From the NCBI RefSeq assembly GCF_002752655.1, contig NZ_CP023739.1, positions 124,001 to 188,000 on the forward strand: DNA of 64,000 nt, in the 5' to 3' direction. The notes beneath the pieces are model-generated. The model saw only the letters and a list, made by a program, of their open reading frames with translations, made no database searches and was not told the DNA's origin. Below are positions 8,058-17,045 of the stretch, piece by piece (the first letter of the stretch is position 1; every line of letters starts with the position of its first letter). A program made the position numbers and the translations under genes. This DNA comes from Methylosinus trichosporium OB3b. Its GTDB lineage: Bacteria > Pseudomonadota > Alphaproteobacteria > Rhizobiales > Beijerinckiaceae.

Positions 8058-9146
8058 CTATAAGCCGTAGAGCCGAAAACTGGGCCGCCCCGACAATTCG
8101 CGCGCGGCGCCGAGCTCGACCAGCCGATCGAATAGACGCCGGCTGGCGCGATCCGACAGCCTCGCGGCTTTCGCCGCGGTCGCCGGAGAAACCGCGTCGT
8201 CGGCGAGCAGCATTTCGATCACTCGCCCCGCCCCTTTCGCCCTCAGCTTTGGCGCGACGCTCAACAGCTTCGCCGATCGCCGAGAAAGATCGGCGGCGAG
8301 CCCATGAGCCTCCCGCGCGGCGAGCGCGACGGCCGTGGCGCAATGGAGCGGCCAATCGGCGTCGCCCGCGCGCGGCCGGCGGCCCGCCGACCGCGACGAC
8401 GGCCGCGCGATCGCCGTCGCGAGGAGTGGAACCGGCGCGTCCCAACCGAGCTTTCGCGCCAGCATCAGATCGCTCAGCCACAGCGCCAAAATCTCGGCCT
8501 CGAGGCGCGGCGCGCCGTCCAGCATTCGCGTCGTCGTCGAACCGGCGCGCGCCGCCGCCGCCAACGGATTTTTTTCGTCTTCAAAGAGATGGCGCAGCGC
8601 CTCGGCGAGCGCCTCGAAATCGAGGTCCCGCGGCAGTTCGAGCAGATCGGCGGCCCCGCGCAGGATTTGTTGGTCGAACCCCGCCGGGCGCGCGGCGAAA
8701 CCGCGCCACAGCCGATGGACGCGGCCGGCCGGACTGGTGGGCGCGTTCCCGCCGGCGTTGGGCGAAAGATGCTCGGCGTCGCGCAGCGCGGAAGAATCCT
8801 CGCGATGGCGCGCCAGGGCGGCGCGGGCGGTCGCGGCGCGCAAGGCCAGGCGCTGGCGCAGCGCCCCGGCGAACGGCGGATTTTCGCGCACGATCGCGTC
8901 GAGCAAAGCGAGGCCGGCGCCGGCGCGGAACGCCGCCTCGAAGCCCGCGTCGGCGCCTACAACGCCAGTTGTCGACGGCCGCGCCCAGGACGGAAACATT
9001 TGCCGTAACAGCGGGTTGGCCGGCGCGGAACTGGGCGCGGCGCGCCGGCGCGAGCGCCGCCGCGGCAAGGCGACCGGCGCCGCGCCGCGCGAGTCGGCGG
9101 CGGGGATTTCGTCGTCGAAGGGGTCTGGGGGATCGAATCGAACCAT
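8058..9146 (-). CDS. DUF1403 family protein
   Basis: About 362 residues, Ala/Arg-rich. A variable N-terminus is followed by a helical domain ending in the conserved block GAGRVIEMLLADDAVSPA, then LSDRASRRLFDRLVELGA and ELSGRPSFRLYGL, which resembles a winged-helix DNA-binding end. The start could be ATG 9146 (MVRFDPPDP) or ATG 9164; neither has a strong ribosome site. It forms a two-gene operon with scpB. DUF1403 function is unknown. Its constant pairing with scpB suggests it replaces or recruits a condensin partner, and the C-terminal motif suggests DNA contact. Confidence 0.85.
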   Translation of the reverse strand: MVRFDPPDPFDDEIPAADSRGAAPVALPRRRSRRRAAPSSAPANPLLRQMFPSWARPSTTGVVGADAGFEAAFRAGAGLALLDAIVRENPPFAGALRQRLALRAATARAALARHREDSSALRDAEHLSPNAGGNAPTSPAGRVHRLWRGFAARPAGFDQQILRGAADLLELPRDLDFEALAEALRHLFEDEKNPLAAAARAGSTTTRMLDGAPRLEAEILALWLSDLMLARKLGWDAPVPLLATAIARPSSRSAGRRPRAGDADWPLHCATAVALAAREAHGLAADLSRRSAKLLSVAPKLRAKGAGRVIEMLLADDAVSPATAAKAARLSDRASRRLFDRLVELGAARELSGRPSFRLYGL

Positions 9147-9224
9147 GGCCTTAGCATAACCCAAGGCGGCGCTTTGTCACGTGGTTCAGCGCCAAATCCG
9201 CCGCGCTTGTCGGATGAATGGAAT

Positions 9225-9249
9225 GTCCGATAACCTTATCTTATCGGAC
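9225..9249. promoter_or_regulatory. 9-bp inverted repeat upstream of the recombinase
   Basis: GTCCGATAA and TTATCGGAC are perfect inverted copies separated by 7 bp, 20 bp before the recombinase start. The geometry (two 9-bp arms around a 7-bp centre) resembles a tyrosine-recombinase core site. It could equally be an operator for the divergent scpB/recombinase promoters. A third partial copy (GTCGGAT) lies at 9209-9215. Confidence 0.5.
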
Positions 9250-9268
9250 GCGATTCGGAACCCCAGCA

Positions 9269-10348
9269 ATGCCCGATAAAATTGCCGAAAACGACCCCCT
9301 CGAAGTCTCTCCGAGGCGTCGGGAAAATGCGAACAAAGACGGAACAACGTCCGACGACGCCTCTCCGCCCTCCCCTCCCACACGCAGCGATCCTCTCGCC
9401 GCCCTCGCCGAGACGGCCAAAGGCTACGCACGCGCTGCGCGGGCCAACAATACGCAGCGCGCCTATGACGCCGACTGGCGGCACTTTTCGTCCTGGCTGC
9501 GCCGCCAAGGCTTGCCGCAGTCGCCGCCCGACCCGCAGACGGTCGGGCTCTACCTCGCCGCCTGCGCCGACGCCGGCGTCAGCGTCGTCACGCTGGAGCG
9601 CCGCCTCTCTGGGATTTGTTGGCATTACCGCCAACTCGGCGGGCCGCTCGACTCCCGCGACCGCCACATATCGACTGTTCTCGCCGGTATCCGCCGCCGC
9701 CACGGCCGCCCGCCCGTGCAAAAGGCGGCGATCTTCGCCGACGAGTTGCTCGCCATGTTGGCCACTCTCGACATGGACCTGCGCGGCCTGCGCGACCGCG
9801 CCATCCTGGCCCTTGGCTTCGCAGGCGGCCTGCGCCGCTCCGAGATCGTCGGCCTCGACTGCGGCCCCGAGCAGACCGAGGATGGAACCGGCTGGGTCGA
9901 GTTTCTGGACGGCGGCGCGCTGTTGACAATCAACGGCAAGACCGGCTGGCGCGAGGTCGAGATCGGCCGAGGCTCCCGTCCCGAAACCTGCCCGGTCGCT
10001 TTGCTCGAAACCTGGATGCGCCTGGGTCGTATCGCAAACGGCCCATTGTTTCGGCCCATCGCGCGCAAGAACGGCGGCGTCGCTTCCGAGCGGTTGACCG
10101 ACAAGCACGTCGCCCGTCTCGTGCAAAAAACCGCGATGAAGGCGGGAATCCGGGGCGATCTCACAGAAGGCGAACGCAAGTGCGCCTTCGGCGGCCACAG
10201 TCTGCGCGCGGGCCTCGCCTCGTCGGCGCAAATCGAAGAAGCCCATGTGCAAAAGCACCTTGGCCACGCCAGCGCCGAGATGACCCGCCGATACCAGCGT
10301 AAACGCGACCGGTTCAAGGTCAACCTCACCAAGGCCGCCGGGCTGTGA
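9269..10348 (+). CDS. tyrosine recombinase (phage-type integrase)
   Basis: 359 residues from ATG 9269 (an earlier start at 9218 would run through the inverted repeat). N-terminal SAM-like core-binding domain around 50-155 (NTQRAYDADWRHFSSWLRRQ). Catalytic domain around 170-350 with all key residues: Arg in GGLRRSEIVGL, the HxxR box in GGHSLRAGLA, His in HLGHAS, and the tyrosine in MTRRYQRKRD. Probably resolves plasmid multimers or cuts at a plasmid site, given its place beside scpB/DUF1403 and the inverted repeat just upstream. Confidence 0.92.
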   Translation: MPDKIAENDPLEVSPRRRENANKDGTTSDDASPPSPPTRSDPLAALAETAKGYARAARANNTQRAYDADWRHFSSWLRRQGLPQSPPDPQTVGLYLAACADAGVSVVTLERRLSGICWHYRQLGGPLDSRDRHISTVLAGIRRRHGRPPVQKAAIFADELLAMLATLDMDLRGLRDRAILALGFAGGLRRSEIVGLDCGPEQTEDGTGWVEFLDGGALLTINGKTGWREVEIGRGSRPETCPVALLETWMRLGRIANGPLFRPIARKNGGVASERLTDKHVARLVQKTAMKAGIRGDLTEGERKCAFGGHSLRAGLASSAQIEEAHVQKHLGHASAEMTRRYQRKRDRFKVNLTKAAGL

Positions 10349-10677
10349 AGGCCGGAAAAGTCGTCTAGTTTCAACAGAGAGAAAGGGGTTGGCATTGAAG
10401 TGCTAAGTCAAAAGCCGCCACATGATTTTGACTTACGGCTTCAAATTGAACTTTTTAAGCAAAACCGACAAATGCGTGGCCGCGGCCGCCGAAAGCAAGC
10501 CTCGGAATGGCCCTGAAGGCGAGTTTTCGGCCCGCAAATCGGCGACAAAGGCAGTTTTTCGGGCGTTTCTCCAGTTCGCCCCTGCGCGGGAGCGGCGAAC
10601 TTCGGCCTTCGGAAGCGCATTCTAGTTCTGGAATGTTTGTTGCGTAATATAGGTGTTTCATGATATAAACCTGATTA
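10349..10677. other. intergenic region upstream of the AbiE operon
   Basis: 329 bp without a convincing gene. Just before abiEi it is AT-rich and contains AGGTGTTT ... AAACCT, a loose inverted repeat at about 10650-10671. AbiEi antitoxins repress their own operon through inverted repeats, so this is a plausible operator. It is not a strict match to anything known to me. Confidence 0.35.
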
Positions 10678-11301
10678 ATGCAACAATCGCCCACGATCCA
10701 GGCCAAAAGCCTGAAGGAGCTCGCCCTCGCCGTCGCTCGCGACCGCGGGATAGCTCGTTCGCGGGATTTCGAAGCGGCAGGAGTTCCGCGCATCTACCTT
10801 CAACGCCTCCGGGACGAGGGACTACTCACGCAACCCGGAAGGGGCCTCTACGCGCTCGCCAACAGCCAAATCAGCGCGCATCACAGTCTCGCCGAGGCTG
10901 CCAAATCTGTTCCCAGCGGGGTCATTGGACTGCTTTCGGCTCTCCAGTTCCATGAACTGACGACCCAGCTCCCGTCCCAGGTCTGGATGCTCCTGCCTTC
11001 AAAGGCATGGGCGCCGAGGCGATCGCCCGTCACACTGAAGATTCTGCGCGCCAGTGGTGAGGCGCTGAAAGCCGGAGTCGAGCAGCAGCTCGTCGATCGG
11101 GTGGTCGTCCCCATCACATCGCCTGCGAAAACCGTGGCCGACTGTTTCAAATATCGCGGCAAAATCGGTCTCGACGTGGCTATCGAGGCGCTTCGGGACT
11201 GCCTGACGAAAAAGCGGGCCACGCGCGACGAAATCTGGCGTTACGCCGCCATCGATCGCGTCCAGAATGTCATGCGGCCTTATCTGGAGGCGCTCTCGTG
11301 A
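10678..11301 (+). CDS. abiEi: type IV toxin-antitoxin system antitoxin AbiEi
   Basis: 207 residues. N-terminal winged-helix domain (about 10-60: GIARSRDFEAAGVPRIYLQR, then LTQPGRGLYAL) followed by the AbiEi C-terminal domain (FHELTTQLPSQVWMLLP, then SPAKTVADCFKYRGKIGLDV). AbiEi both represses the operon and counteracts the nucleotidyltransferase toxin without binding it stably (family knowledge). The stop codon overlaps the next gene's GTG start, showing translational coupling. The pair probably stabilises the plasmid or limits phage. Confidence 0.92.
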   Translation: MQQSPTIQAKSLKELALAVARDRGIARSRDFEAAGVPRIYLQRLRDEGLLTQPGRGLYALANSQISAHHSLAEAAKSVPSGVIGLLSALQFHELTTQLPSQVWMLLPSKAWAPRRSPVTLKILRASGEALKAGVEQQLVDRVVVPITSPAKTVADCFKYRGKIGLDVAIEALRDCLTKKRATRDEIWRYAAIDRVQNVMRPYLEALS

Positions 11302-12218
11302 CACGAGAGCCGCTCAAGAATGTCCCCGCCTCCGTGCGAGACCGGCTGACCCAGCGTGCGCGGGCCGCCGGCGAGAATGTTCAGCTGATCCTGACCCGCT
11401 ACGCGATCGAAAGGCTCCTTTACCGGCTGAGCGCTTCACAACATCGAGAACGGTTCGTCCTGAAGGGCGCCATGCTCTTCAGCCTGTGGGGGCCGACGCC
11501 TTATCGCGCGACTGGAGACCTCGATCTTTTCGGGACAGGCAACCCCGAGATCGAACAATTGATCTCCGTCTTTCGAGCAATCATTCAGGTCGAAGTCGTC
11601 GAAGACGGCGTCGCCTTCCGATCCGACACTTTGCGCGCCGAGCCGACGCGACCACAAGACGAATATGCAGGCGTTCGGATCATGTTCGACGCCTCGATCG
11701 CCAATGCTCGGCTCCCGATCCAAGTGGACATCGGATTCGGCGACGCCATCACCCCTGCCCCGCAGGAGATCGAATATCCATCGCTGATCGGAATGCCGGC
11801 GCCGAAACTCAAGGCCTACCCGCCAGAGACAGTCGTCGCGGAAAAGCTCGAGGCTCTCGTATCGCTCGGCGTGGCCAACAGCAGGATGAAGGATTTCTAC
11901 GATCTCTGGGCGATCAGTCGGACCTTCGCCTTCGATGGGCTGGTGCTGACCAAAGCGATACGGGCGACATTCGAGCGCCGCGGAACGATGCTGCCGACCG
12001 AAATTCCATTCGGACTTTCAGAGGCGTTCGCTGCGGATCCGGTCAAGCAAACACAGTGGCGGGCCTTCCTTCGGCGCACCGAGATCGCGATGGCGCCGGA
12101 GCCCCTGACCCAAATTATCCCGTCGATCGCCTCATTTCTGATGCCGGTCCTTCAGTCCGCCGCCGACGAACGGACCACTCCAGGAAAATGGCCGGTCGGC
12201 GGGCCTTGGGGAGATTGA
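11298..12218 (+). CDS. abiEii: type IV toxin-antitoxin system toxin AbiEii, nucleotidyltransferase
   Basis: 306 residues, GTG start overlapping the abiEi stop (GTGA). DNA polymerase beta-like nucleotidyltransferase fold: FVLKGAMLFSLW, then RATGDLDLFG carrying the two metal-binding aspartates, a later Asp in IQVDIGFGD, and the conserved Lys/Asp region KLEALV ... RMKDFYDLWAI. Members modify tRNA or other substrates with nucleotides and arrest growth (family knowledge). Length and motifs look intact, so the toxin is probably active. Confidence 0.93.
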   Translation: MTREPLKNVPASVRDRLTQRARAAGENVQLILTRYAIERLLYRLSASQHRERFVLKGAMLFSLWGPTPYRATGDLDLFGTGNPEIEQLISVFRAIIQVEVVEDGVAFRSDTLRAEPTRPQDEYAGVRIMFDASIANARLPIQVDIGFGDAITPAPQEIEYPSLIGMPAPKLKAYPPETVVAEKLEALVSLGVANSRMKDFYDLWAISRTFAFDGLVLTKAIRATFERRGTMLPTEIPFGLSEAFAADPVKQTQWRAFLRRTEIAMAPEPLTQIIPSIASFLMPVLQSAADERTTPGKWPVGGPWGD

Positions 12219-12221
12219 TCG

Positions 12222-13136
12222 GTGCCCCTGATCGGCTACGCCCGCGTCTCGACCGAGGAGCAGGTCACGGACGCCCAGACGGATGTGCTGAAGGCGGCCG
12301 GCTGCGTCGAGATTTTTCGCGAGCATATGTCGGGGGCGAAAGCCTCGCGGCCGGAACTGGCCAAGGCCCTTTCGCGCGTGCGCCGCGGCGACGTTCTGGT
12401 CGTCGCGCGGCTCGACCGATTGGCCCGTTCGCTGTCGCATCTCCTGTCCGTGATCGCCGAGCTCGACGCCAAGGGCGCGCATTTCAAATCGCTCGCCGAT
12501 CCGATCGACACCACGACCCCACAAGGCCGTTTCGCCCTGCAGGTTCTGGGCGCCGTGGCGGAGTTGGAGCGCGCCCTGATCCAGGAGCGCACCAAGGACG
12601 GCTTGCGCGCCGCCAAGAAGCGCGGCCGCGTCGGCGGCAATCCAAAGCTCCGCGCCGGCGATCGCGACGCCATCCAGCGCATCGTCGACGCCAAGGCGGC
12701 GAACTATTTCGAGCGCGTCAATCGAACGGCCGAACATTGGCTGCCGGTCGTCCGGCAAATGCGCCCGGATCATCGCTGGCAGGATGTCGTGCGCGTGCTC
12801 AACGCCAAGCGCGAGAGCGCCACCGACGCTCCCCTGCCCCAATGGACCGCCGAGCGCCTGAAGCGCGCGGTCAAATGCTTCGTCGCCGAGGGCTTGATCG
12901 AGCCCAGGCTCCTCCATCAAGCCGCCAGCCGAAAAATCAGCAGCGAACGGCTCGTCACGCTCGTCGCCGGGATCAAGCGGGCCAATCCCGATCTGACGCT
13001 CGCGCAAATCGGCGCGCAGCTCGAAGCCATGTATGAGCGCACGCCGCGCGGAGGAGCGCGCTGGGCGCCTTCCTCCGTCAAAAGCCTGCTCGATCGCGCC
13101 GAAAAACTCCAATTGTTCGCCGCCGAAACTCCGTGA
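12222..13136 (+). CDS. serine recombinase / resolvase
   Basis: 304 residues, GTG start at 12222 preceded by GGGGAG. The resolvase domain (1-140) has the catalytic Ser10 in GYARVSTEEQ, with LVVARLDRLARS and the E-helix ELERALIQERTKDGL. A C-terminal region of about 160 residues (WTAERLKRAVKCFVAEGLIE) replaces the short HTH of Tn3 resolvases, as in plasmid partition recombinases of this group. It starts 3 bp after abiEii, so it may be read with the AbiE operon. Likely role: multimer resolution or inversion. Confidence 0.9.
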   Translation: MPLIGYARVSTEEQVTDAQTDVLKAAGCVEIFREHMSGAKASRPELAKALSRVRRGDVLVVARLDRLARSLSHLLSVIAELDAKGAHFKSLADPIDTTTPQGRFALQVLGAVAELERALIQERTKDGLRAAKKRGRVGGNPKLRAGDRDAIQRIVDAKAANYFERVNRTAEHWLPVVRQMRPDHRWQDVVRVLNAKRESATDAPLPQWTAERLKRAVKCFVAEGLIEPRLLHQAASRKISSERLVTLVAGIKRANPDLTLAQIGAQLEAMYERTPRGGARWAPSSVKSLLDRAEKLQLFAAETP

Positions 13137-13176
13137 GCGAGCGGACTGCCGCGCGTCCGAAAACCCATCCCCCACG

Positions 13177-14502
13177 TCATCCCGTCCTCTTGCGTTGGCG
13201 CGCCGCCTTTGCGGCCTTGCCGCGCAACAGCGCCATCAGCACCGGCCCGAGCGAGAACTCCCCTGCCCTCGCCTTTTCCGTCAGGACGCGGAGATAGCCG
13301 CCGGCGCTCCTGATCTCCTCACCGCGTTGCAGGATGGCGGCGATGACGATCGAAGCGTCATGCTCGCCCAGGACGTCCACGGCCTGCGACCAGGCGTCTG
13401 GCGAAACGCCGAGGGCCGAGCGCACCGTCGCCGCGGCTGTCGCCAAGTCCCGCCATGAGGAAATTTCGCCGCCATTGCCGTAATCGACGATGTCTGGACA
13501 GGCCTCCAGCACCATGCCGAGAGGATAGGTCCGAAGCGCTGGCTTGGGATCGGCTGTCACAGATCGATCCGAGGATATTTCAGGCGCTCGCTCGATCGGT
13601 CCCCTGCTTGTTTCGAGATTTGGCTCGGACGGATTGGCCCTGCCTTCTTGAAGGCGCGGTTCAAGATCGAAAGAGTTTGTGGTTTGATTTTGTATGTGCC
13701 GCTCAGTTTGAGACTCATTGCCGCTCATATTTCGAACTTTTACGTGAGCTTCCAATGGCTTGTGGATTTCGGCCGCCAGCCTGGCAAGATCGCCGGCCAA
13801 AGCCTCCAGATCGGCGCGGGAAAGCCCCCGCCCGTAGCGACCCGAGAGTGCCGCATATTGCTGATGCGCGCCGTCCCAGTCGCCTGAGACCCCCTCCTCC
13901 AATCCGGTGTCGATCATTTTGACGATGTCGCGACGGGTGAGCGTGATCCTTTCGCGCAGCAGCGCGATCGCGCGGTTCTCGGCCCGGACCTCCTCAGCGA
14001 GATTTTCGATCTCGCTGGAGCGCGCGACGAGCGGCGCGAGGTCGAAGCCGAACGCGTCCTCTATGGATCCGCCCTGCCCTTTTCGGGCGAAGCGTTTTCC
14101 GTTCGGGGAGTCTCGGCGGATGATCAAGCCTGCGTCGACAAGGCAGGCGAGATGCCGCCGCAGCGTTGCTGGCGCCATGCCGTGGGCGCGAAGCGACAGC
14201 TCCCTGTTGGAAGGGAATACGACGATGCCGGGGGCCGCTTCGCCGGCCCTCGAATCGCACTCGGGCAAAGAGAGAGCGGTCTCCTGATGGAAACTCAAAA
14301 GCGCGTGCAATACCGATAGCGCGCGCTCGGTGATGCCGAGCGGCTCTTTGGCTTCGGTGAGCGCCCGAAACAGCCGCCATTTGTGGACGACGGTTTCGGA
14401 TGCGCCTGGCTTGGTGGTGAAATTCTCAGTCGCCGTCTGACTTGCCACCATGGCGAGCGACAGCGGCCGCCGCCCAAAGGGCGTCGTTGGTTGCATCTGC
14501 AT
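13177..14502 (-). CDS. repC: plasmid replication initiator RepC
   Basis: 441 residues with the RepC family N-terminal domain (WRLFRALTEAKEPLGITERA, then LSVLHALLSFH and FPSNRELSLRAHGMAPATLR) and C-terminal domain (SSWRDLATAAATVRSALGVS, then VIAAILQRGEEIRSAGGYLR). It binds an origin inside its own coding sequence and initiates replication (known for repABC plasmids). It is the third gene of repA-repB-repC on the minus strand and is separated from repB by 188 bp encoding an antisense RNA that limits RepC synthesis. Confidence 0.95.
   Translation of the reverse strand: MQMQPTTPFGRRPLSLAMVASQTATENFTTKPGASETVVHKWRLFRALTEAKEPLGITERALSVLHALLSFHQETALSLPECDSRAGEAAPGIVVFPSNRELSLRAHGMAPATLRRHLACLVDAGLIIRRDSPNGKRFARKGQGGSIEDAFGFDLAPLVARSSEIENLAEEVRAENRAIALLRERITLTRRDIVKMIDTGLEEGVSGDWDGAHQQYAALSGRYGRGLSRADLEALAGDLARLAAEIHKPLEAHVKVRNMSGNESQTERHIQNQTTNSFDLEPRLQEGRANPSEPNLETSRGPIERAPEISSDRSVTADPKPALRTYPLGMVLEACPDIVDYGNGGEISSWRDLATAAATVRSALGVSPDAWSQAVDVLGEHDASIVIAAILQRGEEIRSAGGYLRVLTEKARAGEFSLGPVLMALLRGKAAKAARQRKRTG
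13660..13745. other. candidate origin of replication inside repC
   Basis: An AT-rich stretch (TTTGATTTTGTATG, then CATATTTCGAACTTTTACG) stands out in an otherwise GC-rich repC, in the linker between its two domains. In characterised repABC plasmids oriV lies at such an AT-rich site within repC. The position is therefore suggestive, not proven. Confidence 0.5.
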
Positions 14503-14590
14503 GATCCCTTGCCTCGTTCAGGCAAAAGAAATCTGCTCGCCAAAACGGCGCCGACTCTTGACAGCGATTCGCGGAAGTGGGATTCTCTCA

Positions 14591-14646
14591 GTTGCGACAC
14601 TATGAGAAGGGCTTCCGGGACGACGTTTCGGGGGCCTTTTTCTTTT
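14591..14646 (+). ncRNA. counter-transcribed RNA of the repABC operon
   Basis: On the strand opposite to repABC there is a promoter with a perfect TTGACA (14558-14563), a 17-bp spacer and GATTCT (14581-14586). It is followed by a short leader and a long stem at 14607-14639 (14-16 bp with several G-U pairs), then TTTTTCTTTT. This is the size, place and terminator form of the repABC ctRNA, which binds the repB-repC leader and lowers RepC translation, setting copy number and incompatibility. Confidence 0.85.
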
Positions 14647-14690
14647 GCGATGGACTCCTTTGTAAATCGGGGAACGAACTCAACTCCCGC

Positions 14691-15674
14691 TCAACTTTGA
14701 CGCGAGCGGAATTCCTCGTAGAGAGCGTCGAGACGCTCTAATACGAAACCTGCGAAATCGGGTTCCGCTTTTTCGTCAAAGCGCACGACGGTCGTCTTTT
14801 TGTCACGGCTGATGCGCGCGAGCGGCGTGCCCGCCGAGTTTTTCCAGATCCGCGTGGTCGAGCGTGCGGCCTCTCTCTCACTGGCCGCGCTGAGTGCTCG
14901 GATGAACCTCGCGTCGGAGTCGCGAGTCATGTCGGGATCTGCGAGTACGAGTTCAACACGGCGAACCGCATCCTCACTCTGCAGTAGATCGGCCAACTGC
15001 AGCCATCGGCGACGCCCCGCCTTTGGCGCCGAACCGATGGCCTTGGCCAAATCCTCGGGGACCGCGCGCGCCACGGAGATCATTTTCGAAAGTTCGGTCT
15101 TGTCGGTCGACAAGGCGGCCATAATGACTGGTCTGTCGTAACCGCTATCCTCCAGAGTTTTAGCAAAAATCGCCCTCTCGATGAAAGAGAGATCCCTCCG
15201 AACGGAATTTTCGATCCCCTGGGCAAGAACGAGTTGTTGGTCGTCCAGGCTGCGAACGACAGCTTTGACCTTCAGACCGAGTTCGCGCGCCGCCGCTATT
15301 CTTCGATGCCCATATGCCGCCTGATATCGGCCGCCCTGTCCTGGGTGCGGTCGCACTAATATTGGGACTTCTTGCCCATGGCTGCGCATCGATTCTTTTA
15401 GCGCGGCGAACGCGGGATCATCGGCCGAGGGGAAGCGATCTCGAATGAACGAAACATCCACGAGCTGCGGGTCGAGATCGACCACAGAGGCTCCAGTCGC
15501 CAGCGCTTCTTGAAGAACCCGGGACTCCTCTTCGATCTTATCTAGCGTGAGGCTCATCGTGCGCACGGGCCCAGCCAGAACGCGGTCTCGACCCTGCGCT
15601 TCGGCCTTAGTCCCCGGGTTGGCCGCGGCCAACTGTTCTTCGAAAATTGACTTGAGCACATTGCGGCGGGTCAT
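14691..15674 (-). CDS. repB: plasmid partitioning protein RepB (ParB family)
   Basis: 327 residues from ATG 15674, which overlaps the repA stop as ATGA; an ATG at 15689 is possible but would overlap repA more. The ParB-like domain lies about 60-165 (VPILVRPHPGQGGRYQAAYG, then HRRIAAARELGLKVKAVV). A helix-turn-helix region follows (RDLSFIERAIFAKTLEDSGY, then MAALSTDKTELSKMISVARA) and a C-terminal dimerisation region. It binds the parS palindromes at 15618 (inside its own gene) and 17046 and works with RepA to segregate the plasmid. Confidence 0.95.
   Translation of the reverse strand: MTRRNVLKSIFEEQLAAANPGTKAEAQGRDRVLAGPVRTMSLTLDKIEEESRVLQEALATGASVVDLDPQLVDVSFIRDRFPSADDPAFAALKESMRSHGQEVPILVRPHPGQGGRYQAAYGHRRIAAARELGLKVKAVVRSLDDQQLVLAQGIENSVRRDLSFIERAIFAKTLEDSGYDRPVIMAALSTDKTELSKMISVARAVPEDLAKAIGSAPKAGRRRWLQLADLLQSEDAVRRVELVLADPDMTRDSDARFIRALSAASEREAARSTTRIWKNSAGTPLARISRDKKTTVVRFDEKAEPDFAGFVLERLDALYEEFRSRQS
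15618..15633. promoter_or_regulatory. parS: parS-type centromere site 1
   Basis: Perfect 16-bp palindrome GTTGGCCGCGGCCAAC within the 5' part of repB. RepABC parS sites are 16-bp palindromes beginning GTT and ending AAC, and an identical copy lies upstream of repA at 17046-17061. Two exact copies bracketing repA make chance very unlikely. Confidence 0.88.
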
Positions 15675-16933
15675 GTGATCCTTCCCCAAGCGCGGAGGAT
15701 GAGGCCAAGAATTTCGCTGTTGACCGCCTCGAGAGATTCGAGCGCGCGGTCATAGGTGGCGCGGCCAACGGCACCTCGATCAAGCTCGTAGAGAGACTGC
15801 TTGGTCAGTCCTGCGTCGGCGATCGCTGTCGATTTCCAAACTGTTGCGGCCAAGACCTCATCGCCGAACAGTCCGCGAAGTAAGGCCACGACCTGCGACT
15901 GAGGTCCGTCGTGCGGTTCGTGTCTGGTAATCACATAACGAATGAAGTCATGTCGAAGATCGCCCCCCGCCTTGCGAACCACCGCCATCAGATCCGAGGC
16001 CATGAGAAGGAATTGGGACATGGAAGCCACGTCCACCATCTGCGGATGAATTGTGATCAAAAGGGCAGTGGCGGCGCACAAAGCTCCAAGGGTGAGGTAG
16101 CCCAACTGCGGCGGACAATCGACGACCACAACGTCATAGTCGGTCTCAATCTCCGCAAGCGCGCGTCCCAGTCTCTGGAAAAACATGCCTCCGGCCGGAT
16201 GCTGGCCTAAGGACAGCGCTTGCGGTGTCTCATGCTCGAACTCCATGAGCTCCAGATTGCCAGGTATCAAATCGAGGCCGTCGAAGTAGGTCTTGAGGAT
16301 GCAGTCGCGTACTGGCCGACGTTGGTCGTCGTATCTAATTGCACCGTAAATTGTGTCGCCTTCTTTCAGGTCGAACTCCGGCTGGAGACCGAGCATCGTC
16401 GACAGGGACGCTTGCGGATCGAGGTCGACGGCCAAAACGCGAAAGCCCGACAATGCGAGATACTGCGCCAAATACAGACACGTCGTCGTCTTTGCGGAAC
16501 CGCCCTTGAAGTTTGTACAGGCGATCGTCTGCATCTTTTCGCCGGGGCGCCGCCGTGGCAAAACCACCTGAGCCTCCCGTGGCTTCGCCGAAGCGATATG
16601 GCGACGGAGTTCGTTGATTTGAACCAAGGTGTAAGAGCGCCGACCCGACGAGCTGGTTTCGGGAATTGGTCCAATCCCGTCTAGCGAGAGCTGCCGCAAA
16701 TATCCGTCGGAGACGCGCAACAACTTCGCTGCCTCACCCGATGAGAAGGAACGTAAGGACTTGTGGCTGTCCGGTGGAAAGAGGCGAGCTCCGAGAGACT
16801 GAAGTTGCTCCGACAGCAGTCTTGCCTGCGCGGAAATACGGATATCCGACGTCTCCCCTTGCGGAGGGACAATGTTGGAACGGCGAACGTCCGTGTCCAC
16901 GGCTTCTTCTCTCGATACGGTTGCAGGCGCCAA
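15671..16933 (-). CDS. repA: plasmid partitioning ATPase RepA (ParA family)
   Basis: Up to 420 residues. A MerR-like helix-turn-helix sits at about 66-104 (FSSGEAAKLLRVSDGYLRQL), then the ParA ATPase with deviant Walker A NFKGGSAKTT at 141-150, VLAVDLDPQAS and VVVDCPPQLGYLT. It partitions the plasmid with RepB-parS and represses the repABC promoter. The longest frame begins with TTG at 16933; a GTG at 16900 has a better ribosome site (GAGAGAAG) and may be the true start, giving 409 residues. Confidence 0.95.
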   Translation of the reverse strand: MAPATVSREEAVDTDVRRSNIVPPQGETSDIRISAQARLLSEQLQSLGARLFPPDSHKSLRSFSSGEAAKLLRVSDGYLRQLSLDGIGPIPETSSSGRRSYTLVQINELRRHIASAKPREAQVVLPRRRPGEKMQTIACTNFKGGSAKTTTCLYLAQYLALSGFRVLAVDLDPQASLSTMLGLQPEFDLKEGDTIYGAIRYDDQRRPVRDCILKTYFDGLDLIPGNLELMEFEHETPQALSLGQHPAGGMFFQRLGRALAEIETDYDVVVVDCPPQLGYLTLGALCAATALLITIHPQMVDVASMSQFLLMASDLMAVVRKAGGDLRHDFIRYVITRHEPHDGPQSQVVALLRGLFGDEVLAATVWKSTAIADAGLTKQSLYELDRGAVGRATYDRALESLEAVNSEILGLILRAWGRIT

Positions 16934-17045
16934 ATCAGATTTCTTCCGTATCAGAAAGCCACGATTCGCCTAGGAGAGCAATAAATTTATCGTAAACGGA
17001 AATTAACGGACGTCGTCGGGATTCTAAGGCGAAACTGCACGTTGA

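Noticed and set aside
11267..13036. 589-codon plus-strand frame over the AbiEii and recombinase genes
   Set aside because: Arg/Ala-rich shadow of abiEii and the serine recombinase, both of which have full family motifs in other frames.
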